Of a DNA stretch of 64,000 nt, positions 10,087-21,200 are shown in pieces; the first letter of the stretch is position 1, and each line of letters begins with the position of its first letter. The stretch is from Monarcha castaneiventris obscurior. Its lineage: Eukaryota; Chordata; Aves; Passeriformes; Monarchidae. The notes below the pieces were generated by a model, which was not told the origin of the DNA, did not search any database, and worked only from the letters and a program-made list of their open reading frames with translations. The stretch is taken from assembly GCA_026261815.1 (NCBI GenBank), contig JAMPIT010000303.1:124001-188000 (forward strand), given 5' to 3'. A program made the translations under genes and the position numbers.

Positions 10087-10164
10087 ATGCTGGACATTTT
10101 CATCCTGATGTTTTTCGCCATCATCGGCCTGGTGATCCTGTCCTACATCATTTACATGCTCTAG
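10087..10164 (+). CDS. Candidate 25-residue transmembrane micropeptide
   Basis: The ORF starts MLDIFILMFF and ends SYIIYML, 25 residues then TAG. Asp3 is the only charged residue and the rest is one continuous hydrophobic span, so if translated it would be a single-pass membrane peptide like sarcolipin or the phospholamban tail in size. The start context CACCATG has A at -3. I find no other ATG in the roughly 600 bp upstream. Codons mostly end in C or G as in neighbouring genes. The stop lies 34 nt before the donor at 10198|10199, close enough to escape nonsense-mediated decay. The position matches human LINC00672. There is a weak pattern resemblance to the phospholamban membrane helix (LFI, then Ile/Leu-rich, then a terminal ML), which may only reflect composition. 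I do not recognise a named family. An in-frame N-terminal extension lacks an ATG. Confidence 0.6.
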   Translation: MLDIFILMFFAIIGLVILSYIIYML

Positions 10165-10198
10165 GGAGATGCGGCCGAGCCGTGCGAGCGGCGGCCAG

Positions 10199-10810
10199 GT
10201 GAGCTCCTCGCCCCACCGGGCGTCAATTTCTGGGGAGGAACGAGCGGGGAGGGGGGACGGGGGGCAGATTTGGGGTCGGTGCTGCCCGGGCTGGCAGCGG
10301 GGGTGATTTGGCACCAGGCCGCGCAGCCCCGGCCATGCTGCGGCTGCCGGGCTCTCCCGGCCGGGTTGCTCAGCCCGCTCGGAAAAGCCGCAGGAGCCGG
10401 TGCCTTTTGTTCCCGAGAGAGAGAAGGAACAGCTCCGGGGAGAAGCCGGGCGGGATCCGGGCTGCGTCACTCCTGAGGAGCCAAAGGGGGGTCCCGGGAT
10501 GAGGGAGGACTGCGGCCGCTGCTCCCGCACGGAGCTGCTCCATCCCCGCTGCTCCCGCACGGAGCTGCTCCATCCCCGCACGGAGCTGCTCCATCCCCGC
10601 ACGGAGCTGCTCCATCCCCGCGGCTCCCGCACGGAGCTGCTCCATCCCCGCACGGAGCTGCTCCATCCCCGCGGCTCCCGCACGGAGCTGCTCCATCACC
10701 GCACGGAGCTGCTCCGTCCCCGCGGCTCCGGCAGCTCCGGGCCCGGCTCACACCGGCCTCCCCTTTCCATTTTCTCTGCCACAGCCTCTCCTTTCCCTTT
10801 CTCTCCGCAG
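10199..10810 (+). other. Putative intron of the micropeptide transcript
   Basis: Bounded by GTGAGC and by a long pyrimidine tract ending CTCTCCGCAG at 10801-10810. It holds the minisatellite at 10520-10735. Confidence 0.45.
10520..10735. repeat. 21/30-bp minisatellite (CACGGAGCTGCTCCATCCCC)
   Basis: About nine units of CACGGAGCTGCTCCATCCCC with an optional CGCGGCTCC insert. It lies within the putative intron. Confidence 0.9.
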
Positions 10811-11160
10811 CCTCCGCCCGGTGCGCGTCCCTCGGAGCCTTCTGGAACAGCGTTAACCCCTGCGAGCCCAGCGCGGAGCACGGAGCCGGCGGGGCCGGCA
10901 GGGGATGGGGGCACCTCGGAGGGCACCGCTGGCAGGATCTGGGTCATTCCCGCTGCCAGGACCCGTGTCCTTGCCGCTGCCAGGCCCTGGGATGCCGCCG
11001 GTGTCCCCAGGGGGATGGGAAGGGTCCCGTCCCCCCTTGGTGTCCTGTCCCCGCGGCACGAGCGCATCCGAGGGGGTTTGGGCTTAATTTTAGGAGACCG
11101 CTTCTATTTTTAATGAGCGATGTTGAGGGAGTGGAATAAAGAGGAAGGACACGGCAGAGG
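10811..11160 (+). ncRNA. Candidate terminal exon of the micropeptide transcript
   Basis: Follows a strong acceptor and contains AATAAA at 11135-11140, followed by a TGCTGCTGCTGTC element. It has no long ORF, as expected for a 3' UTR exon. Confidence 0.4.
11135..11140 (+). promoter_or_regulatory. Candidate poly(A) signal of the micropeptide transcript
   Basis: AATAAA about 325 bp after the candidate second exon start. Confidence 0.45.
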
Positions 11161-12340
11161 GAACATGGCTGCTGCTGCTGTCACTGCGCGGGTGGGGCGG
11201 GGGACAAACTCCGAGAGTGCCCAGGGATCCGGGGAATCCCGGGAATGCCGAGAGGTCGGAAATCCAGGCTGAGGCCCCTCCGTGTCCCCTGCTCCCGGCA
11301 GGGTGCGGTCCCCACCGGCCTCCCCCCTTCGGAGGGTCCCTGAGCATCCCCACCCCTCCCTCGGTGCTGTCTGGGGAAGCTCCAGGAGGCCTCGGATGGG
11401 AAAAGGAACGTTTTTACCTCGATGGAAATTTCTGTGGGATGGAAAGAACATTTCAGAGCTTCCTTTTCCCCCTGCTTGAAGAGGCCTGGGGAGGTGTTTG
11501 GGGCATCAGGAGGATTTTTCTTGTCCTTTTATGAAGCCCTGCATCAATCCCTGCCCTCCCACCGCCACTCACGGGCAGTGACTGAAAGTTTCACCCTCCT
11601 AGAAGACAAAATTTTCATATTCCGGGTGTCTCCCAGGGTCTTATATTTTTAAGGGTTTTATATTTTAAAAAATATTTTAATTTCATAAAATATTTAAAAT
11701 ATTTTATTATTTTATGGATATAAAAATATCCATAATAATGGGAAGGACTTGGTGCCCCTTTAGTTATCCATGGAACCACCACACAAGAGTGTGAGAGAAC
11801 GGGATGCAGGGAGAGCAGGAAACGCTGGAATGGGCTGGTGAGACTTTAGGAGAGGCTGTTCAGGGGATAAAAAAAGAGGGATTTCAGAGCCTGGGAATGC
11901 TGGATGCGGTCAGTGCTGCCAGCTGAACGCTTGACACTGCGATTTCCTGCCGGTAAAACCCCTGAGAGAAGCCCCGAGCTGGGGATTTCATCCCGAGCGT
12001 GTCCCTGGAGCCGCCCCGGGCGATGCCTCCCGCCGAGCCCCGGAGGTGAGGAAACGCTGCTCCTTCGCCCCACCACCAAAAATAGCCGGGAATCCGGAGC
12101 CTGAAACATTCCGGGAGGAATTTCTGCAGGCACAAGTCACGCTCTCAGTAACCTCCCCTGCCGAGGCCGCGAGCGGAGCCGACATCTGCGGGGATGAGGG
12201 GAGGGTGAGAAAGGAGGAATGCGCGGAATGGAAACTCAGCTGGGTGGGAAAGCAGGAAGGATCCTTTTCTCTGCCTCCCAGGCCCTCAGAGCCGCCAGCT
12301 CTGCAGGAAAATCCCTTCCTGCAGGCCCCAAAGCGCCCAG
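11161..12340. other. Intergenic unique sequence
   Basis: No gene seen. An AT-rich patch of TATTTTAAAAAATATT-type sequence lies at about 11640-11740. Confidence 0.6.
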
Positions 12341-12710
12341 CTCCGGGCTGGAAGGTGAGGAGGGCTGGGAAAAGGGATTGGAACCCCCAGTTCCAGCAGT
12401 TCACATCCGGCAGCAGAAGGAAAATCGCTTTTTACTCCAGCACCCCCATCCCAGCTCCTCTGGACCCGGACCCTGCTCAGTGTTAAATTGGGAGAGCTGA
12501 TCCAAAGGGGAACTGGAGAAGGAGGGTGGAGGGTTGGGAAAAGGGATTGGAACCCACAGTTCCAGCAGTTCAAATATGGCAGCAGAAGGAAAATCGATTT
12601 TTCCTCCAGCACCCCCATCCCAGCTCCTCTGGACCCGGACCCTGCTCAGTGTTAAATTGGGAGAGCTGATCCAAAGGGGAACTGGAAAAGGAGGGTGCAG
12701 GGCTGGTGCC
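12341..12710. repeat. Tandem duplication, two copies, period about 171 bp
   Basis: The block containing AAAAGGGATTGGAACCC, CCAGCAGTTCA and CTGCTCAGTGTTAAATTGGG occurs at 12370 and again at 12541 with a few substitutions. Confidence 0.88.
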
Positions 12711-13040
12711 ATTTCCCAGCTCATCCCAAACCGGGCGGGATTTGGCTTTGGGCCTTGGGGAATTTTGATGGAAATGAGGCAAAAGCCGTCACCAAGCGCC
12801 CCCCGAGCCGCTGGGAGAGCCAGAGCCGGGGCAGTTAATGACAATTAATAAAGCCATCAATAATTGATGAGGAGCCGGCGCTCCGTGCTGACATTCCAGC
12901 CCCGCCGGCGGCTCCGGGCAATCAAAGACCTCCCTTTTCCCACAAAGGCCCCCCTTGTGCCCGGCTGGAATTTCTGCACGCTGCGGCCCCAGGGCCGGGA
13001 ATGACCCGGGACACGGCGGGACAGGGACACAAAGGGCCGG
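12711..13040. other. Intergenic unique sequence
   Basis: GC-rich, no recognised feature apart from a short AT-rich patch around 12840-12870. Confidence 0.55.
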
Positions 13041-13735
13041 GCTCTGCTCCCTTCTCCTGCTCCCTTCTCCTGCTCCCATCTCCTGCTCCCTTCTCCTGCT
13101 CCCATCTCCTGCTCCCTTCTCCTGCTCCCATCTCCTGCTCCCTTCTCCTGCTCCCTTCTCCTGCTCCCTTCTCCTGCTCCCATCTCCTGCTCCCTTCTCC
13201 TGCTCCCATCTCCTGCTCCCATCTCCTGCTCCCATCTCCTGCTCCCTTCTCCTGCTCCCTTCTCCCGCTCCCTTCTCCTGCTCCCTTCTCCTGCTCCCTT
13301 CTCCCGCTCCCTTCTCCTGCTCCCTTCTCCTGCTCCCTTCTCCTGCTCCCTTCTCCTGCTCCCTTCTCCTGCTCCCATCTCCTGCTCCCATCTCCGGCTC
13401 CCTTCTCCTCCTGCTCCATTCTCCTGCTCCCTTCTCCTGCTCCCATCTCCTGCTCCCATCTCCTGCTCCTTTCTCCTGCTCCCTTCTCCTGCTCCCTTCT
13501 GCTCCCTTCTCCTGCTCCCTTCTCCTGCTCCCATCTCCTGCTCCCTTCTCCTGCTCCCTTCTGCTCCCATCTCCTGCTCCCATCTCCTGCTCCCATCTCC
13601 TGCTCCTTTCTCCTGCTCCCTTCTCCTGCTCCCATCTCCTGCTCCCTTCTCCTGCTCCCATCTCCTGCTCCCATCTCCTGCTCCCATCTCCTGCTCCCTT
13701 CTCCTGCTCCATTCTCCTGCTCCCTTCTCCCGGGA
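13041..13735. repeat. 13-bp pyrimidine-rich minisatellite
   Basis: About 53 units of CCCTTCTCCTGCT or CCCATCTCCTGCT. The complementary strand is G/A-rich, which explains the repetitive open frames seen there. Confidence 0.93.
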
Positions 13736-14635
13736 TTATTTATCGGGAGCGATTCCTGGAGATTCCGCCTCGGCGGCTTCCTGGCGGTGTTTTCCCGACC
13801 CTGCTCTCACTCCGAGTGTGTTTTCTCCTCGTATTCTGGGTTTTTTGGGGACCACCCCGGCCACGTTGGGTTCCCGGAGTAGAAAGCAGAGCCTGGAATT
13901 CCTCTGCCTTCAGAAATCACAACCGCGGCGGCGCAGCGCCCTTAAACGTCACCTTCAGACAGCCAAGGGGAAAAAAACCAAACAAACAAAAAAAGGGGGA
14001 TGTTCCCAGCATTTTCCAGCTCAGGGAAGGTTTCACCTCCGCCATCTACCGGCACCTGCGAGGACCAGTGGATGTCCCGGAGGAAAATCCTGCCGGGAAT
14101 TGTGTGTTCCACAAAGGGGGCGAGGAGGATTTTTAGCGCACCAACTTCAGAGCGATTCCCGAGCTGCTTCCAGGCTGCCGCCGATGGGAGCAGGGGAGGC
14201 GAAAAGCTGAGGTAAATCGGTGCCACTTCAGCTGCTCCCACACTTGCCGAGGTGAATGTGGGAAAAGCTGGCGCTGAAGGAAGCCTGGGAGGTTTGGAAA
14301 GGGAGCACTGAGTGGGAGAAAGCGGCTCCTCAGTAACGTGGAGGCTGCACACAGCACACGGAGTGCGAGTGCCTTTTATTGTTGTCACAGGGGTTTGTCT
14401 GGGAGGCAACAGAGCAGAAAATCAAACCCTCCTGTAAGCAGCAAACATTTATCCATTTAATGAACCGGAGTTCGAATTTAATGTGGTTAATGGGGGTCTT
14501 CAACCTGGCTAAACCCTAAAACCCTTCAGCATTTGGTACCTGGGGCAAGGGGGAGAGATTTGAAGTTTCTTCTGCTCTATAAAAACTTGGAGATGGAGAG
14601 ATAAAAATGCCTTGATTGATCAAAGCACTGGGATT
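13736..14635. other. Intergenic unique sequence downstream of FBXO47
   Basis: No coding exon recognised. A TTTATT near 14376 is a possible distal minus-strand poly(A) signal for FBXO47. Confidence 0.5.
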
Positions 14636-14860
14636 GCTTTCAGAAATCACTTTTTGCTAAAGCTGAATGCACAAACTGCATTTCTGTCACAGGGCCCGAG
14701 TCAGAGACCCGGGCAAGCTGGAAAAATGCAGCTCCTCAAATCCTGCCCCTCCCTTTCTCCTCCGACTCCCAAGAGAAAACAAATCGAAGAGAGCAGAATG
14801 TTTTGGGTTCTGGGCTAAGACAACACGAGCTTCACTCAGTGTCTGCACATCAAATATGGA
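14636..14860. repeat. 225-bp duplicated segment, copy 1
   Basis: Identical in length to 17386-17610 and differing at about six positions by eye (around 97%). Both begin GCTTTCAGAAATCAC and end CAAATATGGA. This copy lies just past the FBXO47 poly(A) signal. Confidence 0.93.
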
Positions 14861-14872
14861 AAGCACGGCGTT

Positions 14873-14878
14873 TTTATT
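14873..14878 (-). promoter_or_regulatory. FBXO47: Candidate FBXO47 poly(A) signal
   Basis: AATAAA on the minus strand, about 280 nt after the FBXO47 stop and followed by GT-rich sequence. Confidence 0.55.
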
Positions 14879-15156
14879 GTGTGTGCAAACACGCACAGTG
14901 GGAAAAGAACGCAGTTTGTGTTCCCAACAGAGAGGCCCCAGCCCCTTTCCCTGGAGGAGCAGAGCACACGCAATGGAATTCCACTCCCCAGGCCCTCCAG
15001 GAGCTCACTCAGCTGGGCTGGCACGGGTGGTGCCAGCTTGTGCCACTCCAGCTCTTACTGGGATGGGAATTTAAGGAATTATCAGACACTTCTTGGCAAA
15101 CGTTCAAAGGGAAAGGAAGAGAAATCCAGCAGGAGCAGGGGAGGGGTCCGTGGGAC

Positions 15157-15275
15157 TCAGGTGCTGCTGCTGTTGTTGCCCATGGCCAGGTAGAGGATTT
15201 CCTTGTGGAAGTTGGCCTGGGCATTCACCAGGTGGAAAAGGTTCAGGAAGCTGCCATCCTCCTCGTCCCGCTGCC
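15157..15275 (-). CDS. FBXO47: FBXO47 exon 10 (terminal coding)
   Basis: 119 nt. It completes a Gly codon, then QRDEEDGSFLNLFHLVNAQ, ending ...NNSSST and TGA at 15159-15157. The acceptor is CTGGCAG. Confidence 0.95.
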
Positions 15276-18200
15276 CTGCCAGGGCACAGAAAGCACGGAA
15301 CAGGAGGGGTGAAACCCAACACAGGAGGAGTGAAACCCAACACGGTGCCCGGTTAATCTCTGGAGGTGAATCTGCCTCAGGCACAGCTCTCGGTGCCCAG
15401 CTCTGTCTGGAGGTGAATCTGCCTCAGGCACAGCCCTCGGTGCCCAGCTCTGTCTGGAGGTGAACCTGCCTCAGGCACAGCCCTCGGTGCCCAGCTCTGT
15501 CTGGAGGTGAACCTGCCTCAGGCACAGCTCTCGGTGCCCAGCTCTGTCTGGAGGTGAACCTGCCTCAGGCACAGCCCTCGGCAGAGGGGAGCAGCAGCCT
15601 GGGCTGGGTGCTGGGGTTTGTCCCCAGCCTCTGGCCCTCAGGGCAGCACAGCTGGGAGGGAACTGGGGCATGTCCTGGGTTCCTCCCCCAGCCTGGCCAC
15701 AGGCAGGAGCAGTTGTGTGCCAGGAAATGGAACAGTTGTGTGCCAGGACCAGGAACAGGAGCAGTTGTGTGCCAGGAGCAGTTGTGTGCCAGGACAAGGA
15801 CCAGGAGCAGTTGTGTGCCAGGACAGGGACCAGGGACAGTTGTGTGCCAGGACAAGGAACAGTTGTGTGCCAGGACAGGGACCAGGGACAGTTGTGTGCC
15901 AGGACAAGGAACAGTTGTGTGCCAGGACAGGGACCAGGGACAGTTGTGTGCCAGGACCAGGAGCAGTTGTGTGCCAGGACCAGGAGCAGTTGTGTGCCAG
16001 GACAGGGACCAGGGACAGTTGTGTGCCAGGACAGGGACCAGAAGAGTTGTGTGCCAGGAGCAGTTGTGTGCCAGGACAAGGAGCAGAGCAGTTGTGTACC
16101 AGGACAGGACCAGGAGCAGTTGTGTGCCAGGACAAGGAACAGAACAGTTGTGTGCCAGGAAAAGGAACAGAACAGTTGTGTGCTAGGACAGGGACCAGGA
16201 GCAGTTGTGTGCCAGGACCAGGAGCAGTTGTGTGCCGGGACCAGGAGCAGTTGTGTGCCAGGACAAGGAGCAGTTGTGTGCCAGGAAAAGGACCAGGAGC
16301 AGCTGTGTGACAGGAAAAGGAGCTGTTGTGTGCCAGGACAGGGACCAGGAACAGTTGTGTGCCAGGACAAGGACCAGAACAGTTGTGTGCCAGGACAAGG
16401 ACCAGGAGCAGTTGTGTGCCAGGACAAGGAACAGAACAGTTGTGTGCCAGGACAAGGACCTGGCCCAGCTGAGCAGGGTGTTCCTTGCTCCAGCTCCTGA
16501 GGCTCCAGCAGGGCAGCAGCTGCAGCTGGTGCAGGTTTAGGCTCAGCCCAAAGGGACTTTGGGCCCAGCTTTCTGGTGGGATGGGTTTTAAAACACTCCT
16601 GGTTTCACCATCCACGGCATCAGGAAGCTCTTAGCAAGAGAAGTAATTTAAAATAAATATTTCTTCCCAATTATGACACTTGATTGGTTATTTTTGTTGC
16701 CCAGAGAAGCTGTGGCTGCCCCTGGATCCCTGGAAGTGTCCAAGGCCAGGCTGGGCAGGGCTTGGAGCAGCCTGGGATGATGGGAGGTGTCCCTGCCCCT
16801 GGGGCTGGATGGGATTTAAGGTCCTTCCAACCCAAACCATTCCAGGATTCTGCTCCAAACCCATCTGCTCCTTGTATTTACTTGGATTTGGGTTTGCTTT
16901 ATGAGGCAGTGAAAGGGATCAGCATCAGGGGTGGCAGGGGTGCAATGGGATGAGCTTTGAGGTCCCTTCTAACCTAAATCCTTCTGGGATTCCAGAACTT
17001 TACAGATCCAGGTATCACTGCTGCTCTTTTACAGATGGAGAAATGGACTCGGGAGGGGATTTTGGGAAGGAATTCCTCCCTGGGAGGGTGGGCAGGCCCT
17101 GGCACAGGTACCCAGAGCAGCTGTGGCTGCCCCTGGATCCTTGGAAGTGTCCAAGGCCAGGCTGGACGGGGCTTGGAGCAGCCTGGGATGGTGGAAGGTG
17201 TCCTTGCCATGGCAGGGGTGGCACTGGGTGGGATTTAAGGTCCCTTCCCACCCAAACCATTCTGGAATTCTGAGGTTTTATGTCATCAAAGCCCTCAGGT
17301 TCTGCAGGACTGGGGAGGGAGGGAAGGCTGGGCTGTTCCTGGGTGCCATGGGCAGCTCCAGAACCTGCTCCAGGAGCTGGGCCAGGCTTTCAGAAATCAC
17401 TTTTTGCTAAAGCTGAATGCACAAACTGCACTTCTGTCACAGGGCCCGAGTCAGAGACCCGGGCAAGCTGGAAAAATGCAGCTCCTCAAATCCTGCCCCT
17501 CCCTTTCTCCTCTGATTCCCAAGAGAAAACAAACTGAAGAGAGCAGAATGTTTTGGGTTCTGGGCTAAGACAACACGAGCTTCACTCGGTGTCTGCACAT
17601 CAAATATGGAGCTGAGCCTTACCAGACAGCACTGCCTGCAGCATGTCCATGAGCATGTGAGCAAAGGTGTTCTCCAGGCACTGCAGGAAGTTGTTTCTCT
17701 CCCAGGGGGTGCTGAAAACCTTGCAGACCTTCTGCATCATTTTCACCGCCCAGTCCATGCAGTACAGGTCCTTCTCACACACCTGCAGGGCAAAGGAAGG
17801 GTTAAAACCACACCTTTTATGGTGCAAGATCAAATTTCAGCATTCGGTGCTGGTTCTGGATCAGTTGTGCCATGGGTTGGAAAATCAGGGGTTGGGACAA
17901 GGACACAGAGGTGGGACAGACTTTCAAACTCTTGGTTTCACCATCCATGGCACCAGGAGCCTCTTAGCAAGAGAAATCATTAAAAATACGTATTTCTTCC
18001 CAGTTATGACACTTGATTGGTTATTTCTGTTGCCCAGAGCAGCTGTGGATCCCTGGCAGCATCCAAAGCCAGCTGAATTCAGGGAATTCTGAACCTTTTA
18101 CTGGTGGTGCTTCTCCTGAAGGCTCAGAGCTTCCAGGGATGTGCTGCACAGGGAGCAGAGAGGGTGGAAGAGCACCCAGCTTCTGGCTGGATTTATTCCT

Positions 18201-21200
18201 GGCGTGGGGGAGAGGGTGGGGAGGATTTTCCTGCCTGAGACAGCAAATTTGGGGGCAAAGAGGCTGTGCTGAGCTGCACTCACCAGAGCCATGAAGACCA
18301 TGAGCCTGGCCAGCTCCACAGCTCTGCCATTCACAGCTTTGCTGGCCAGGAAGGTGAAGCAGATGCTGTTCCCACTCAGGAGCAGGAGCCGAGCGTTGTT
18401 CTCCATCAGCCACTCCTGGGGAACAACTTTGGGATGGTGGAGAGAGAGAGAGAGGATTTCAGTCACTTCTGAGCAAAAAGAGGAGCAGTGAAAGGGCACA
18501 AATAATACCTGATTTGAATTGAATCCCTGTTTGATTTGAATCCCCCTCTCAGCAGCAATGAGAGCTCTGCACACCAGCTCTGGGACACAACCTCAGCCAA
18601 AACTCTCGGTGCAGCCATTAAAATTGTTCAGGAGGATTTTGCCTGAGCAAACTCCGTGTTTGGACAATGTCTCCTCAATAATTCAAGGCAAGATTTGAGC
18701 TTTAGAGGTCTCCATGGATTCTTAAAGGATTTCTCCATGGGGAAAGGCAGCCTGGATGTGTAAGGGACTTTCTCTCATCACCAGTGGGGTGACTTTTCCA
18801 ATCAAGCCACAGCCACTGCGAGGAGGAATTTTGCAGCACAGGGCTGGATTTGGAGGACGTGAGGATCTGTAATGCCATGGATTAATGATAAAGGCAAAAA
18901 CACACCTGACAGCTCATCCACAAGACTGATAACATCATCTGCTGTCCATTCTCTAGCTTCTGTACCATACAGCAGCTTAATTGCATCAGCTAAACCCTTC
19001 AGACTGCTCTCATCTGTCGGTCCTTCTATCATTTTCTGCCAGACCACGTGTCCTGAGCGATACATCAATCACAACTGCTATTAAGTGACTTTTTTTTTTT
19101 TTTAAACAAGAAAGTTGCTAAACTGAGCCCCACAGCAGGGGCAAGAGGAGGGGGATTCAGGTGACACCACTGAGGTTTTGTGATTCTTTCCCATCTGTCA
19201 TTTCAGTGGGAGTTGCAGTGCGAGTCAAACTTAAAGGAACCCGGGTTTAATAATTAAGTGAGGAAATGTGTTTTCCTTCAGGGAAACGGGTGCTCCTTGG
19301 AGATGGATTTAAATCTACCCCAGGCAGGGGAAAATAGAGGAACTCAGGTGTCATTTAATTTCTTCACTTCAATGGTAACTTATAACTGTGTGTATATATA
19401 TTTTAGATATTTTAGATATTTTAGATATGTTAGTGCTGTCTGCTTGAGCAGAACAATTTTCCCCCAGGCAATCCAGTGGCTTCACACTGACAGAGGGCAG
19501 GTTTAGATTGGCTTTTAGCAAGGAATTCCTTCCCTTTCTTCCTTTCCTTCCTCACAGGGAGGACCCTGGGAGGGTGGGGAGGGGCTGAGATGGAATTCCC
19601 AGAGAAGCTGTGGCTGCCCCTGGATCCCTGGAAGTGCCCAAGGCCGGGTTGGACGGGGCTGGGATGGAATTCCCAGAGAAGCTGTGGCTGCCCCTGGATC
19701 CCTGGAAGTGCCCAAGGCCGGGTTGGACGGGGCTGGGATGGAATTCCCAGAGAAGCTGTGGCTGCCCCTGGATCCCTGGAAGTGCCCAAGGCTGGGTTGG
19801 ATGGGGCTGGGATGGAATTCCCAGAGAAGCTGTGGCTGCCCCTGGATCCCTGGAAGTGCCCAAGGCCGGGTTGGAGGGGCTGGGATGGAATTCCCAGAGA
19901 AGCTGTGGCTGCCCCTGGATCCCTGGAAGTGCCCAAGGCCGGGTTGGACGGGGCTGGGATGGATTCCCAGAGAAGCTGTGGCTGCCCCTGGATCCCTGGA
20001 AGTGCCAAGGCCTGGTTGGATAGGGCTGGGATGGAATTCCCAGAGAAGCTGTGGCTGCCCTGGATCCCTGGAAGTGCCCAAGGCCGGGTTGGATGGGGCT
20101 GGGATGGAATTCCCAGAGAAGCTGTGGCTGCCCCTGGATCCCTGGAAGTGCCCAAGGCCGGGTTGGACGGGGCTGGGATGGAATTCCCAGAGAAGCTGTG
20201 GCTGCCCCAGGATCCCTGGAAGTGCCCAAGGCCGGGTTGGACAGGGCTGGGAGCACTCTGGGCTAGTGGGAGGTGCCCCTGGACATGTCAGGGGCGGCAC
20301 TGAATGGACCTTAAAGTCCCTTCCAACCCAACCCATTCCATGAGTCTAACACAACCACATTTTTTGGAGGTTTCCTGCAAGAAAACCTCCCCCCCCGCGG
20401 GGCCCAGCCTTTGCGCTCACCATCGAGGGAGGACACGGGCCCGAAGATGATGTAGAGCAGGCGGGCCTGGTTGACCATGGGCCAGGGCTTGAGGATCCGC
20501 GTGAGCCAGAAGGCGGAGTCGCTGCGGTGGCCCCCGGGCGACAGCAGCACGCCCCGGCAGAAGAGGCGGATCCGCAGCTCCAGCCTGCGGGCACTGCCTG
20601 CGGAACGGGCCGGGGTCAGGAATTCCCGAGCCTCCCTCCGTGCACAGTGATGGCTGGGTAACTCAGGTCACAACAACAAGGTGCTTACACAGCTTGAGAT
20701 GTAAGATATCTATGGAACTTTAATGTTAATATAACCCAAATCATTGCTTTTATCAATGTAACTTGAAGAATATTAATATAACCTGATACCTAAAACCTGA
20801 TGCTTATAACCTAAATCATCATTTCTATACCTAGAACCTGATGCTTATAACCTAAATCATAACTTCTGTACCTAGAACCTGATGCTTATAACCTTAATCA
20901 TAATTTCTATACCTAGAACCCAATGCTTATAACCTAAATCATCATTTCCATACCTTGAACCTGATGCTTATAACCCAAATAATAATTTCTATACCTCTCA
21001 CCTGATGCTTATAACCCAAATCATCATTTCCATACCTAGAACCTGATGCTTATAACCCAAATCATCATTTCCATACCTTGAACCTGATGCATATAACCCA
21101 AATCATCATTTCTATACCTAGAACCTGATGCTTATAACCAAAATCATAATTTCTATACTTAGAACCTGATGCTTATAACCTGAATCATAACTTTTGATAT

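Larger units (their letters stand above)
9600..10198 (+). ncRNA. Candidate first exon of the transcript carrying the micropeptide
   Basis: A GC-rich, ATG-free leader of about 600 bp, a 25-codon ORF, and then a consensus 5' splice site CAG|GTGAGC at 10196-10202. The unit sits between LASP1 and FBXO47 on the plus strand, where human has the transcript annotated as LINC00672. The transcription start is unknown and 9600 is only a guess. Confidence 0.5.

Noticed and set aside
9658..10164. 168-residue N-terminally extended form of the micropeptide
   Set aside because: The extension has no ATG and is translated from GC-rich repeats; the CACCATG start at 10087 is far better.
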